Below the pieces are notes generated by a model that was not told the origin of the DNA, ran no database searches, and was given only the letters and a program-made list of their open reading frames with translations. A DNA stretch of 64,000 nt from Lacihabitans sp. CS3-21. Lineage in GTDB: Bacteria > Bacteroidota > Bacteroidia > Cytophagales > Spirosomataceae. Location: positions 38,266-102,265 of the forward strand of contig NZ_RJUD01000012.1 of the NCBI RefSeq assembly GCF_024343675.1, in the 5' to 3' direction. Position numbers and translations under genes: made by a program. How positions within the stretch are numbered: position 1 is the stretch's first letter; every line of letters begins with the position of its first letter. Positions 18,357 through 26,572 of this stretch are shown here, in pieces.

Positions 18357-18364
18357 TATATTTG
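18357..18364 (+). promoter_or_regulatory. -7 box for the LuxR response regulator
   Basis: TATATTTG matches TAnnTTTG exactly, 41 bases before the ATG at 18406. It lies inside the longer open frame that begins at 18250, and so supports the shorter start. Confidence 0.4.
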
Positions 18365-18405
18365 TTGAGTCGCGAATATATTGTGCGAAAACCCAAAATC
18401 ACAAA

Positions 18406-19047
18406 ATGCCTGAGCCACTAAAAATCCTGATTGTTGAAGACCATAAAATTTTGTGCGAAAGTTTAGCCCTTTTGGTTGGAACCATTGATGGTGTAGAAGT
18501 AATAGGCAAAACTGCCAATGGAAGAGATGCATTGTTGTTTTTAGAAAAACAGATTCCTGACCTCATCATGACCGATATTGGAATGCCGATCATGAACGGC
18601 ATAGAACTAACCCTAAAAGTAAGAGCCTTATATCCGGCTATTAAAATGTTGGTATTATCGGTATCTGAAGAAGGTGAAACCATAAAAGATGCCTTGCGAG
18701 CTGGAGCCATGGGTTATATTTTTAAAAGTGCCGAAAAAGAAGAATTAGAAGCTGCGATTTTTAATTTGGCAAAAGGGAAACGCTACTACAATGACCTTGC
18801 GATGGACAAATTGGCCGAAATCCAGAATGAAGAAATGGCCAACGAACTACCCAAAGTTGAACTTTCTCAAAGAGAAATTGAGGTTTTGAAACTCATTGTT
18901 GCTGAAATGTCGGGCACAGAGATAGCAGAAAAACTTTTTATTAGCCCAAGTACAGTAGAAACACACAGGAAGCATTTGTTTCAAAAAATTGGTGTAAATT
19001 CTTCAGTAGGACTTGTGAAATTTGCCATAAAGTTTGGAATTATTTGA
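18406..19047 (+). CDS. LuxR/NarL-family response regulator
   Basis: A 213-residue two-component regulator. The receiver domain (residues 6-120) has acidic residues E11 and D12, phospho-acceptor D57 (IMTDIGMP), S85 and K107 (GYIFKSAE). The LuxR-type HTH (residues 151-213) has LSQREIEVLKLIVAEMSG and ISPSTVETHRKHLFQKIGV. I chose the ATG at 18406 (MPEPLKIL) because the receiver begins there and the longer frame from 18250 crosses the -7 box. The TPR histidine kinase at 19.5-21.3 kb is the obvious partner. A 20-bp dyad site follows the stop immediately. Confidence 0.92.
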   Translation: MPEPLKILIVEDHKILCESLALLVGTIDGVEVIGKTANGRDALLFLEKQIPDLIMTDIGMPIMNGIELTLKVRALYPAIKMLVLSVSEEGETIKDALRAGAMGYIFKSAEKEELEAAIFNLAKGKRYYNDLAMDKLAEIQNEEMANELPKVELSQREIEVLKLIVAEMSGTEIAEKLFISPSTVETHRKHLFQKIGVNSSVGLVKFAIKFGII

Positions 19048-19048
19048 A

Positions 19049-19068
19049 AATCCTCAAATTTGGGGATT
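19049..19068. promoter_or_regulatory. Dyad site 1 (putative operator)
   Basis: AATCCTCAAATTTGGGGATT: near-perfect 20-bp dyad, nine of ten paired positions. It is just after the response regulator stop and 47 bases before the ATG at 19116. It is one of four similar sites in the island. Confidence 0.45.
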
Positions 19069-19115
19069 GATGAAAGCATAAATACGTATGAATTTTACAT
19101 AAAAAAAATAACACC

Positions 19116-19454
19116 ATGATCAATGACACTGTCTATTTAAGGTTCAAAGGAGAGGTTTACCATAGCCCAAATGAAGATTTCATATCCATTTTTTTGGAAA
19201 ACACCAAACCATTTTTAAAACCAAAGGAGTACAAAATTCCAAAAAGTGCTGTTTTGTTTTATGTTCCGGGCAAAAAATCAACTGATGATGAAATACTTAT
19301 TTCCCTTTCAGATGAGGATTATAAAGCATTAAAAATGCCTAAATTTAAAAAATTTAGAGTGGGGTCGAAAGGTACTGAAAATATACCCCCAAGATCTCCA
19401 TCGGTTCCTCCAAAAATTGAATTCCTTTTAGAAGGATTCGTAACCACCAGATAA
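19116..19454 (+). CDS. Hypothetical protein, 112 residues
   Basis: No signal peptide or membrane helix. The N-terminal half is beta-rich (VYLRFKGEVYHS, KIPKSAVLFYVPGKK), and the C-terminal part is proline- and lysine-rich (IPPRSPSVPPKIEFLLEGF). I do not recognise a family. It lies between the response regulator and its likely kinase, preceded by dyad site 1, and converges on the kinase gene with an eight-base gap. The context suggests it belongs to the same regulon. Confidence 0.6.
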   Translation: MINDTVYLRFKGEVYHSPNEDFISIFLENTKPFLKPKEYKIPKSAVLFYVPGKKSTDDEILISLSDEDYKALKMPKFKKFRVGSKGTENIPPRSPSVPPKIEFLLEGFVTTR

Positions 19455-19462
19455 TTGATATT

Positions 19463-21328
19463 TCAAACAGGAAAAGTAATGACAATTTCTGTTCCTGTTT
19501 GATTTTCCGATTTAATCTCCAGATTGCCATCTAGAGCTTTTACCCGAGTATTCATATTTTTCAATCCAAAACCACCAGAGTTTTCACTACTGATACCTAT
19601 GCCATTGTCTTTTACAGTTAGTTGAATCGAATTATTTAGAAGTTGAATCGAAATATCCGCAATAGAGGCTTTTGAATGTTTCAAAATGTTATTTATGATC
19701 TCTAAAATAAGGCTATAAATGTTAATTTCAAATTTTGTATCAAGCCTTTTTTTGACCAAATCGTAAAAATTAAATTGAATTTGATTGGTCGTATTTAGCT
19801 TTTTGACAAGGTTTTGAATAGTCGCTTGTAGACCAATTCTCTCTAGTTCTTCGGGCATTATATTATGCGATATATTCCTAACTTCTGTGTAAGCATTATT
19901 CATCATGTCTTTTAGGCCTAAATAGATTTCTTTCTCCTTTTCTGAATAATTTTTAGTATTTATAGCCCCAAAACTCATTTTTATGGCTGAAAGTAAACTG
20001 CTCAGATTGTCATGTAACTCAACTGCAACTCTTTTACGTTCAATGGTTTGACCTTTAAACAATGCCTGACTTATTTCTTCATTTTTTCGAATTAAAACCT
20101 CATTTGCATTTTCTAATTCCGCCGTTCTTTCCCTTACTTTGGTATCTAAAACTGCATTTAGCTTTCTTAATTTAGATCTATTGTAAAACAAAAATCCGCC
20201 AATTAAAAGCATTACTCCAACCAGAAGAGTTAACAAAGTCCTATTTTTTTGGAGTGAAAGGTTTTGGTTTTCTTTTTTTACCAAATCAAAATTTTTACTC
20301 AATATTTCAGTCTCCTTTTGAGAAAGGTCGTATTCATATTGCAGGGATTTTATTCGCTTATCTACTTCTTCTTGCGAAGAGAGTTCTTTTTGATAAGTAT
20401 AATCCTCAAAAGCTATCAATGCCTCTTTGTGCTTGTTAAGTGCCTGTAAGTTTTTGTATTTCCAAAATAAACTATTGATAAGGAATTCATTAGATCCGCC
20501 TTCTTGGCTCAATGCAAAAGCTTTATTTCCATATGCTAAGGACTTTTCGTATTGTTTTTGTCTGAAATAATGCGAGGCCAAATCAACATACACGCTACTT
20601 AAAGAGTTGGTGGCTTTTTCCTTTGTATGCATTTTTATGCTTTCTTCAAACAAAGGCAAGGCTTCTTTGAATCTCTTTTGCAAACTCAAAGCCTGAGCTA
20701 GATTATGCAATGCAATGGCATTTGAATGAAAATCTTGTAGTTCTTTAGCAACAACAATTGTTTTTTCATAAAACAGCTCAGCCATTTTATAATCACCTCT
20801 TTCAATGGATAAATTACCCAAGGCATTCAGGGTGGCCAATTGTTCATATTGGTCTTGATATTTAAGAGCTAATTCGTAAGCAGAATTGAGTAGTGCTTTT
20901 GCCCTATCATATTTTTTCAAGTCATAATAGGAGGTTCCCAAAACTCTATAAATGTAAATGGTGAGTTGAGGTTTTTTGAGCTTGTTGGCAAGAATTAATG
21001 CCTTGTAATTGAGGTCTATAGCCTTATATACCAACCCTTTCTGTTGATAGGCGAATGCCAATTGATTCATTAATTGAACCTCGCTTTCTGCCCAATTTCT
21101 CCTTTTAGCAATTTCAATTGATTTTTGAATAAAATAAATAGCAGAATCAATATTTACTTTAAAATAATAGTCAACAAAATAGGTAGAATTTACGGTAAAA
21201 AAGGTTGTATCGTTTTTTGCTATTTCCTTCAAATTGCTTCTTAAGCTATCAATGCTTTTTTTTGATTGAGAAAAAAGCTGGCTATTTAATATCAAGCCAA
21301 TCAAGAAAAGGAATACCTTTTTTTTCAC
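19463..21328 (-). CDS. TPR-containing sensor histidine kinase (HisKA_3 type)
   Basis: A 621-residue kinase. A signal peptide (about 1-20, ending LFSQ) leads a periplasmic TPR array (about residues 65-330), then a coiled stretch, one membrane helix (about 363-382), a second coiled coil (VRERTAELENANEVL), a HisKA_3 dimerisation helix with phospho-acceptor H439 (RVAVELHDNLSSLLSAIK), and an HATPase domain with DNGIGISSENSGGFGLKNM. This architecture is common for Bacteroidota kinases paired with LuxR regulators, and the partner gene lies 0.4 kb away. The start codon is GTG. A dyad site lies 37 bases upstream. The sensed signal is unknown; TPRs suggest a protein or peptide. Confidence 0.92.
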   Translation of the reverse strand: MKKKVFLFLIGLILNSQLFSQSKKSIDSLRSNLKEIAKNDTTFFTVNSTYFVDYYFKVNIDSAIYFIQKSIEIAKRRNWAESEVQLMNQLAFAYQQKGLVYKAIDLNYKALILANKLKKPQLTIYIYRVLGTSYYDLKKYDRAKALLNSAYELALKYQDQYEQLATLNALGNLSIERGDYKMAELFYEKTIVVAKELQDFHSNAIALHNLAQALSLQKRFKEALPLFEESIKMHTKEKATNSLSSVYVDLASHYFRQKQYEKSLAYGNKAFALSQEGGSNEFLINSLFWKYKNLQALNKHKEALIAFEDYTYQKELSSQEEVDKRIKSLQYEYDLSQKETEILSKNFDLVKKENQNLSLQKNRTLLTLLVGVMLLIGGFLFYNRSKLRKLNAVLDTKVRERTAELENANEVLIRKNEEISQALFKGQTIERKRVAVELHDNLSSLLSAIKMSFGAINTKNYSEKEKEIYLGLKDMMNNAYTEVRNISHNIMPEELERIGLQATIQNLVKKLNTTNQIQFNFYDLVKKRLDTKFEINIYSLILEIINNILKHSKASIADISIQLLNNSIQLTVKDNGIGISSENSGGFGLKNMNTRVKALDGNLEIKSENQTGTEIVITFPV

Positions 21329-21364
21329 TTTTCAAATTGTTAATTATTAACTCCCTTGCATCGA

Positions 21365-21384
21365 TATCCCTAAATTCAAGGATA
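21365..21384. promoter_or_regulatory. Dyad site 2 (putative operator)
   Basis: TATCCCTAAATTCAAGGATA, a 20-bp imperfect dyad in the divergent gap between the histidine kinase (start 21328) and the secreted-protein gene at 21476. It shares the ATCC...AAA.T...GGAT pattern with three other sites. Confidence 0.45.
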
Positions 21385-21475
21385 CTAAATCCCTATTAAG
21401 CAGGATTTTCTACGATTTAAAGCTTCTGCAATTTTGTAATATTATTTCGATAACAAAACAAAATCTTTTTAAATC

Positions 21476-22225
21476 ATGAAAACAATAAGAATCTTTGGCT
21501 TATTAATTCTTATTTCTGCTTACTCTTTTGGGCAAAACCCTACAGTTCTTCAAACCAATAAAAACATTTTGAAAGCAGGCAGTATTGCAGCTGGCTCTAC
21601 TGAAAAAATCAAACTAGAAGACATCGACGAATGGCTTTGCCCCAATCGACTCGAACGTGGCGACAGAGAATTTGGTGGCAATGGGCCAAAAGTAAAATCT
21701 GAAGTAAAACTTCGATTGGCCAACAATGGAACCGAAATATGGGCAGATATCACTTTTTCGGCTGTGGAAACGGTCCAAGACTTCAGCACAACTTCGGGAA
21801 AATGGTCAAAAAAAGTGTTTGATGTACCCTACGGCAAGAAAATCACAGCTATAAATTCTGATATGGCCTCAAGAACTCAATTTATTAGCCCAGCTGCAGG
21901 ATTTCAGTTTTTATTGCCAGGTGAAGACGTTGCCAATGCATTCCATACTTTTCTAGACGGCGTAGATATCGAAAAAAAGATATTTGAGATGCATGGCATC
22001 AAACGAGAAGACAGAGCTGCTCTAAAAAACCTGATCAATACTGCCATAAATCATGGAAATACTGTAATAAAGGTTCCTGCTACCGAAGGTACCCTGGTAA
22101 AATCCTTCCATATCGTCGGCGATACTGGCGGCGATGACATCAGCCATGACGATAATTGCAATGACGACACCCGAATCGTGAAAATTGAGTTTTTCCCAGT
22201 GACAGTAACATATCAAAACAAATAA
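21476..22225 (+). CDS. Secreted protein of unknown function, 249 residues
   Basis: A signal peptide (residues 1-19, ending SFGQ) is followed by a mixed domain containing DEWLCPNRLERGDREFGGNG, then KLRLANNGTEIWADITF and later an aspartate-rich stretch GGDDISHDDNCNDDTR near the C-terminus. The two cysteines could form a disulfide and the acidic stretch could bind calcium; both are guesses. It is the first gene of a pair with the 422-residue surface protein, 17 bases apart, and is divergent from the histidine kinase across dyad site 2. Family not recognised. Confidence 0.65.
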   Translation: MKTIRIFGLLILISAYSFGQNPTVLQTNKNILKAGSIAAGSTEKIKLEDIDEWLCPNRLERGDREFGGNGPKVKSEVKLRLANNGTEIWADITFSAVETVQDFSTTSGKWSKKVFDVPYGKKITAINSDMASRTQFISPAAGFQFLLPGEDVANAFHTFLDGVDIEKKIFEMHGIKREDRAALKNLINTAINHGNTVIKVPATEGTLVKSFHIVGDTGGDDISHDDNCNDDTRIVKIEFFPVTVTYQNK

Positions 22226-22242
22226 TCTTAAATATTATTATC

Positions 22243-23511
22243 ATGAAAAAAATTATTTATTCTTTCATTTTTCTTTCATTTTCTGCATCTGTTTTTGCCC
22301 AACAAAGTAATGATGCAACATCTACCGTTTCACCAAATACAAATGTAGAATCGATATCCGAAACTAAAATTTCTACACAAAGGGAAATAGGAGCAAAAAG
22401 TGTGGCCGTAACAAATTTTTCAGCATTTCACGAAATAGCAGGAGCTGAAAATAGTAATTCAAAAGTGCATTTGTTAATCAAGGAAACCTCTAATGCTTAT
22501 CCAAGAATTAGAATGATTGGTTCAGCCTCTACCCCCGAAAATGATAGATTTTGGGACATCAGAGGTGATGTATACGAACCTACCATTACTGATGATTTTA
22601 TGTTTTTCAAATACGGAAATGTTACTTATCCATCCATGTCTTTAAACCCCAATGGAAAAGTAGGAATAGGTATTTTAACTGAAACAAAAAATCTTCATGT
22701 GCATGAAAATAATACAGCTACTGTAGCCAGTGTAAAATTAACAACAGCGTCTACTGGTGCTGCGGATACAGACGGTTTGGAATTACAAATATTGGGAAAT
22801 AATGATGTCTTACATGCCAATGCTGCTAGGGTGATGAACAGAGAAAATACCCAGCTCTTTCTAGGTGCAAATAATACTCCTGTGGTAAACATTACACCAA
22901 CTGGCAATGTGGGCATTAATAGCTTATTTGGAGGTGCTCCCACAGCGAGGTTTCAGATATTCCATGATACAGAGGGCGGTTTTGTAAAACCTCATATTAA
23001 TCTAATAACTGCGGTAGATGCCAACAACGGAATGATAAAAATGACCAACATAACCGCAAGCCGATATTTTGGACAATATTTCAACCTCAACAGCGGTACT
23101 GCGGCCAACAATTTTCTATCTTTTGACTACAATGGAACAACTCCAATTCTAGATTTAAAAGGAAATGGAAACGTCAATCATGCAGGATTTACAAAACTCG
23201 GTAGCGATGCCCCGAGTATAAAAGTGAAAAAATATACTGGCAATACAGCTTCTGTAGATGGAGGAACAATTGAAATATTGCATGGCCTTGGAAATGATAA
23301 AATTGTTTCAATGGATTTAATGGTAAATTATTCAGGAGTTGCCTACATAGAGGAAGATTATGTCGCAGCTGCTGGGTATGAATGTAACTTATTTGTCGGA
23401 TTAGGAACCATAAATTTTTTACAACCAGTTATTAAAATTACAAATAAGGCAGGAAATAGTGCCAATGTTCTTAATAAACCATACAAATTGATTGTCACCT
23501 ACGAAGAATAA
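22243..23511 (+). CDS. Secreted tail-fibre-like surface protein
   Basis: A 422-residue protein with a signal peptide (residues 1-19, ending VFAQ). The middle carries NPNGKVGIGILTETKNLHV and GNVGINSLFGGAPTARFQI, a pattern (G.VGIG....LHV) shared by phage tail-fibre and Bacteroidota surface proteins. In those a chaperone-of-endosialidase peptidase often follows, but no such C-terminal domain is present here. The last 90 residues are a beta-rich ending (GTIEILHGLGNDK, INFLQPVIKITN). No T9SS tail or lipobox. It is cotranscribed with the preceding gene and followed by the LytTR gene ten bases on. Confidence 0.65.
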   Translation: MKKIIYSFIFLSFSASVFAQQSNDATSTVSPNTNVESISETKISTQREIGAKSVAVTNFSAFHEIAGAENSNSKVHLLIKETSNAYPRIRMIGSASTPENDRFWDIRGDVYEPTITDDFMFFKYGNVTYPSMSLNPNGKVGIGILTETKNLHVHENNTATVASVKLTTASTGAADTDGLELQILGNNDVLHANAARVMNRENTQLFLGANNTPVVNITPTGNVGINSLFGGAPTARFQIFHDTEGGFVKPHINLITAVDANNGMIKMTNITASRYFGQYFNLNSGTAANNFLSFDYNGTTPILDLKGNGNVNHAGFTKLGSDAPSIKVKKYTGNTASVDGGTIEILHGLGNDKIVSMDLMVNYSGVAYIEEDYVAAAGYECNLFVGLGTINFLQPVIKITNKAGNSANVLNKPYKLIVTYEE

Positions 23512-23521
23512 ATCAATACCC

Positions 23522-23848
23522 ATGGAAACCATAAAATACATAGAAAACTGCCCACTAGTTCATGTGGGCAGCCGCAAATACCTTGCACCTTCTGAGATTT
23601 TACATTTGGAATCAGACATTAATTATACCCAAATACTTTTAGCAAATGGCAAGAAAATATTGAGTTCGACTACGCTCAAAATCATTGAAAACAGGTTAAG
23701 CCCTTTCAAGAATTTTGTAAGAATAAACCGGCAGAGTGTTGTCAATCTCGATTTGGTAGAAAAAATAGAAAATCAAACGCTGTTTTTACCAGGTAAAAAA
23801 AAGATAATATTCTCTAGAAGAAGGGAGAAAGCTTGGCGAAATCGCTGA
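23522..23848 (+). CDS. LytTR-type DNA-binding protein, C-terminus probably frameshifted
   Basis: A stand-alone LytTR domain of 108 residues. LHLESDINYTQILLANGK and LSPFKNFVRINRQSVVNL are typical. I chose the ATG at 23522 rather than an upstream in-frame one at 23492 that overlaps the previous gene. The normal end of the domain (FSRRR, then a helix) is disturbed. After FSRRR the frame gives EKAWRNR and stops at 23846, whereas dropping one G of the GGG at 23823-23825 gives RKLGEIAELRDKLK and a stop at 23868-23870. That reads like the true helix, so a one-base insertion or a sequencing error is likely. No receiver domain is attached. Confidence 0.8.
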   Translation: METIKYIENCPLVHVGSRKYLAPSEILHLESDINYTQILLANGKKILSSTTLKIIENRLSPFKNFVRINRQSVVNLDLVEKIENQTLFLPGKKKIIFSRRREKAWRNR

Positions 23849-23918
23849 ATTACGAGATAAGCTTAAGTAAAAAATAAAATTCTTTAACATTTTGGCTCAT
23901 TCAAATTTGATGTTCTTC

Positions 23919-24704
23919 TCAAATCAGATTATTTCGCCATACAAAATCAATGAGTTCTGCGGTGGTTTTGGTTCCTGTTTTTTTTCTGAGGTTCCGTTTG
24001 TGGTTTTCTACTGTGTGATAAGATATACATAGGTTTTCAGCTATTTGTGGCGAATTCAGCCCCCTTACCATGAGTTGAAGGATTTCTAATTCTCTTTTTG
24101 AGATAATAGGTAAGTTGAGTGAAATCAAATTTTTATTATCCACCTGACTTGCAAAAATTATATTTTCATTGTTGGAAGAATCCATCATAGTAAGCATCTT
24201 AGAAAAAGACTTCTGCAGATGCGAAAAGTCAGTAATTAAAATAAATGTACTCAAAACTTTGCCTTCCTCATCATACATTTTTCGGGGAAATTGAATCAAA
24301 ACCCAGCGGTAGCAATTATTACAATCTAACATTCGAATATAGATGTTGATTTGAATCATTTCAACTTTTTCCTTAGGTGTATTTTGAGTCACTTCCATGC
24401 TAAGAGCAAAAGAAGCAACGGCAAATTCCCGATCTTCTGGATGCATATTTCGAAGCCAGAAGGTAAAATCTTGATTTAACCATTCCGAATGAGCAAAGGG
24501 CGTCATTTGGAAAATATTTGGACTACAAGCACCAACTTTCATTTCAGATTGATCTGGAATCAGCCAAAAATGAGGTCCAATGGCATATTTTTTTGCAATA
24601 TCAATATCATTTTCAAAAAAGTCAAGACATTGACTTTCAGTAAGTTTAAGATTTCTAGTTGCTAAATTTTTAAACTCTGAAACACTGACAGGTTTTAAGT
24701 CCAT
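23919..24704 (-). CDS. LuxR-type transcriptional regulator with a PAS-like N-terminal domain
   Basis: A 261-residue regulator. The first 180 residues look like a PAS-type sensory fold (HFWLIPDQSEMKVGACSPNI, NMHPEDREFAVASFAL, CYRWVLIQFPRKMYDEEGK), which may bind a ligand. The C-terminal HTH (about 198-261) has ISKRELEILQLMVRGLNSP and ISYHTVENHKRNLRKKTG. There is no receiver aspartate. It is divergent from the 535-residue surface-protein gene. The gap holds a perfect 22-bp palindrome at 24757-24778, 53 bases from its start, and two dyad sites further right. Confidence 0.85.
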   Translation of the reverse strand: MDLKPVSVSEFKNLATRNLKLTESQCLDFFENDIDIAKKYAIGPHFWLIPDQSEMKVGACSPNIFQMTPFAHSEWLNQDFTFWLRNMHPEDREFAVASFALSMEVTQNTPKEKVEMIQINIYIRMLDCNNCYRWVLIQFPRKMYDEEGKVLSTFILITDFSHLQKSFSKMLTMMDSSNNENIIFASQVDNKNLISLNLPIISKRELEILQLMVRGLNSPQIAENLCISYHTVENHKRNLRKKTGTKTTAELIDFVWRNNLI

Positions 24705-24756
24705 AAATTAAAATGGAATATTCTTTGGGTATTTAATGGATATAAAAATACTAAAA

Positions 24757-24778
24757 AAATGACAGATATCTGTCATTT
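24757..24778. promoter_or_regulatory. Perfect 22-bp palindrome (putative operator)
   Basis: Half-site AAATGACAGAT followed directly by its exact reverse complement, with no mismatch. It lies 53 bases upstream of the LuxR gene start (24704) and 163 upstream of the surface-protein start (24941). No T run follows and the arms meet without a loop, so it is an operator rather than a terminator. Confidence 0.5.
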
Positions 24779-24840
24779 CATGCCAAAATTCAAAATCCGA
24801 ACTTTGGGAGTTTATTGGATGAAAATCTAAAAAAACAAAA

Positions 24841-24860
24841 TATCCTCAAAATTAAGGATG
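24841..24860. promoter_or_regulatory. Dyad site 3 (putative operator)
   Basis: TATCCTCAAAATTAAGGATG, imperfect dyad, 81 bases before the ATG at 24941 and 23 bases (start to start) from site 4. Confidence 0.45.
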
Positions 24861-24863
24861 CGG

Positions 24864-24883
24864 AATACCCAAATTTTAGGATT
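24864..24883. promoter_or_regulatory. Dyad site 4 (putative operator)
   Basis: AATACCCAAATTTTAGGATT, imperfect dyad, ending 22 bases before a near-consensus -7 box (AATCTTTG, 24905-24912). It would sit just upstream of the promoter, a usual place for an activator. Confidence 0.45.
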
Positions 24884-24940
24884 TTAAACCATTCAATAAA
24901 ATAAAATCTTTGTGTTTTATTTTTTTTACCCAAAAAACTC

Positions 24941-26548
24941 ATGAAAAACTTCGTCAAAATTCTAATTTTCAGCCTTTTCGCTATCTCTTCCAATGCACAA
25001 CTTGCCATCGAGATTGACTCCAAAAGTGTGAAGCTACCGAGGTATGCAGATTTGGCGGCTATTCAAGCCGCTATTCCTACTGCTCAACAGGGCATGATGG
25101 TTTATAATGTTGGCACTGCATCTAATTGGTATTATAATGGTACGGCTTGGACGAATATTTTGGGGAATGTTATTGCACCTTTAAATTTGATTTACTCAAC
25201 CACTCCAGCAGTTAGCATAGGTCTTGATCAGACCATTTCAGGAGAAAGAATAGTGGGTGGCGACCCTTTTAATCCAACCCTTAGTGCAGCTTATGGTGTA
25301 AAAGGATCAGTAAGTGGAGTTGGATATCAAGGAGCAGGAGTATATGGAATAGGGTCGAGTCAAAACTATGGAGTAAGTGGTTATTCTCAATACAGGTCTG
25401 GAGTTTATGGTTCTTCTGAAAATAACATCGGTGTCGAAGGTATATCATCATCGGGGGTAGGTGGCTATTTCGTGGCAGGTAATGGACTTACTGTACCCCC
25501 AAACGACGCAGCTTTAGTTGCTTTCTCTTCCCTTAATAGTTACAAAGCAGTTTATGGTCTAATGAAAGGTTTGGGCCGAGGTGGGGTTTTTGAAATCGAT
25601 AATGTTGGAAGTTCTAATCCCGCATTGGAAGGTATAACAAATGGAGCAGGAAATGGAGTTAGGGGAATATCTTATAATGGAGTTGCGGGCTTATTTAGTA
25701 GTTCTAATTATTACGTTTTGGGAGGAAATTCCTCGTTAATTGGGCATAGTAGTAAAGATGGTTTTAAGTCAATCTATGGAATTTCAGAGGGAAGCAACGG
25801 ACAAGCTGGTGTTTTTGAAATTCAAAATAGTTCAAATTCTAATGCTGCCTTGGAAAGCTCTACTAATGGCACTGGAAAAGCTGCCTATTTTCACGGTATC
25901 AATGCCCTTGAAACTAATGGAAGTATAAAATTTGGAGGAGCTGGCGTAGGTACAATTGCAGCTGGGAAAGTTTTAACTTCTGATGCTGTTGGTAATGCAA
26001 CTTGGCAAGGAATTCCTGCTGTTACTGGACCTCTAACATTAACCTCTACCACCACCACTATGTCTTCAACAGCGACAGGTACTGTGGGAAACGCAAGTAA
26101 TTTTAGTATTTCAAATGTCTCAAATCCTTCAAATGGTATCTCTGTATCTACGTCAGGCACAGGTAAAGCAATATTTGCAACTAATAATTCTAGTATAAAC
26201 CCCACAATTAATGTAGTAAATAATACTAATTTGGGCAATGCCCTTGATATTTCAGGCGGAATTAAGGTTTCGGGTACAAACAAAGCAGCTTTTAAGATTG
26301 TATCTACGGGAGGTCCTTTAACAAATATTTTTTTAAATCAACTAATAATACCTAATACATCACTTGCAAACCATATCGATGACATAGTAATGATAACCCA
26401 TAATTACGGAGGAAGTTCAACCAATAATTTCGTAAAACCATGTGGTGTTTATTGGGAACCTGGTACTTCAACTTGGAGAATTTATGTTGAAGACGGAACA
26501 GCAATGCCACTAGGAATTACTTTTAATGTATTAGTGATCAAACAATAA
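24941..26548 (+). CDS. Large secreted repeat protein, probable surface fibre
   Basis: A 535-residue protein with a signal peptide (residues 1-19, ending SNAQ). The opening module (VKLPRYADLAAIQAAIPTAQ, then GMMVYNVGTASNWYYNGTAW) is a recurrent N-terminal unit of Bacteroidota surface proteins. Residues about 100-330 are short glycine-rich repeats of the type GVYG.S...GV.G (YGVSGYSQYRSGVYGSSENN), and then serine/threonine-rich segments. This looks like an elongated beta structure comparable to tail fibres. No T9SS tail was seen. It is preceded by dyad sites 3 and 4, and the lipoprotein-like gene follows 24 bases later. Confidence 0.7.
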   Translation: MKNFVKILIFSLFAISSNAQLAIEIDSKSVKLPRYADLAAIQAAIPTAQQGMMVYNVGTASNWYYNGTAWTNILGNVIAPLNLIYSTTPAVSIGLDQTISGERIVGGDPFNPTLSAAYGVKGSVSGVGYQGAGVYGIGSSQNYGVSGYSQYRSGVYGSSENNIGVEGISSSGVGGYFVAGNGLTVPPNDAALVAFSSLNSYKAVYGLMKGLGRGGVFEIDNVGSSNPALEGITNGAGNGVRGISYNGVAGLFSSSNYYVLGGNSSLIGHSSKDGFKSIYGISEGSNGQAGVFEIQNSSNSNAALESSTNGTGKAAYFHGINALETNGSIKFGGAGVGTIAAGKVLTSDAVGNATWQGIPAVTGPLTLTSTTTTMSSTATGTVGNASNFSISNVSNPSNGISVSTSGTGKAIFATNNSSINPTINVVNNTNLGNALDISGGIKVSGTNKAAFKIVSTGGPLTNIFLNQLIIPNTSLANHIDDIVMITHNYGGSSTNNFVKPCGVYWEPGTSTWRIYVEDGTAMPLGITFNVLVIKQ

Positions 26549-26572
26549 ACAATTGAAAATTTTATAGCTTAC

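Noticed and set aside
24794..24813. A possible fifth dyad (AATCCGAACTTTGGGAGTT)
   Set aside because: Only half of it resembles the motif and the spacing is off by one base.
25891..26283. A 130-residue minus-strand frame inside the fibre gene
   Set aside because: It is rich in valine, proline and alanine because it is antisense to a serine/threonine/asparagine-rich repeat region; no start context or domain.
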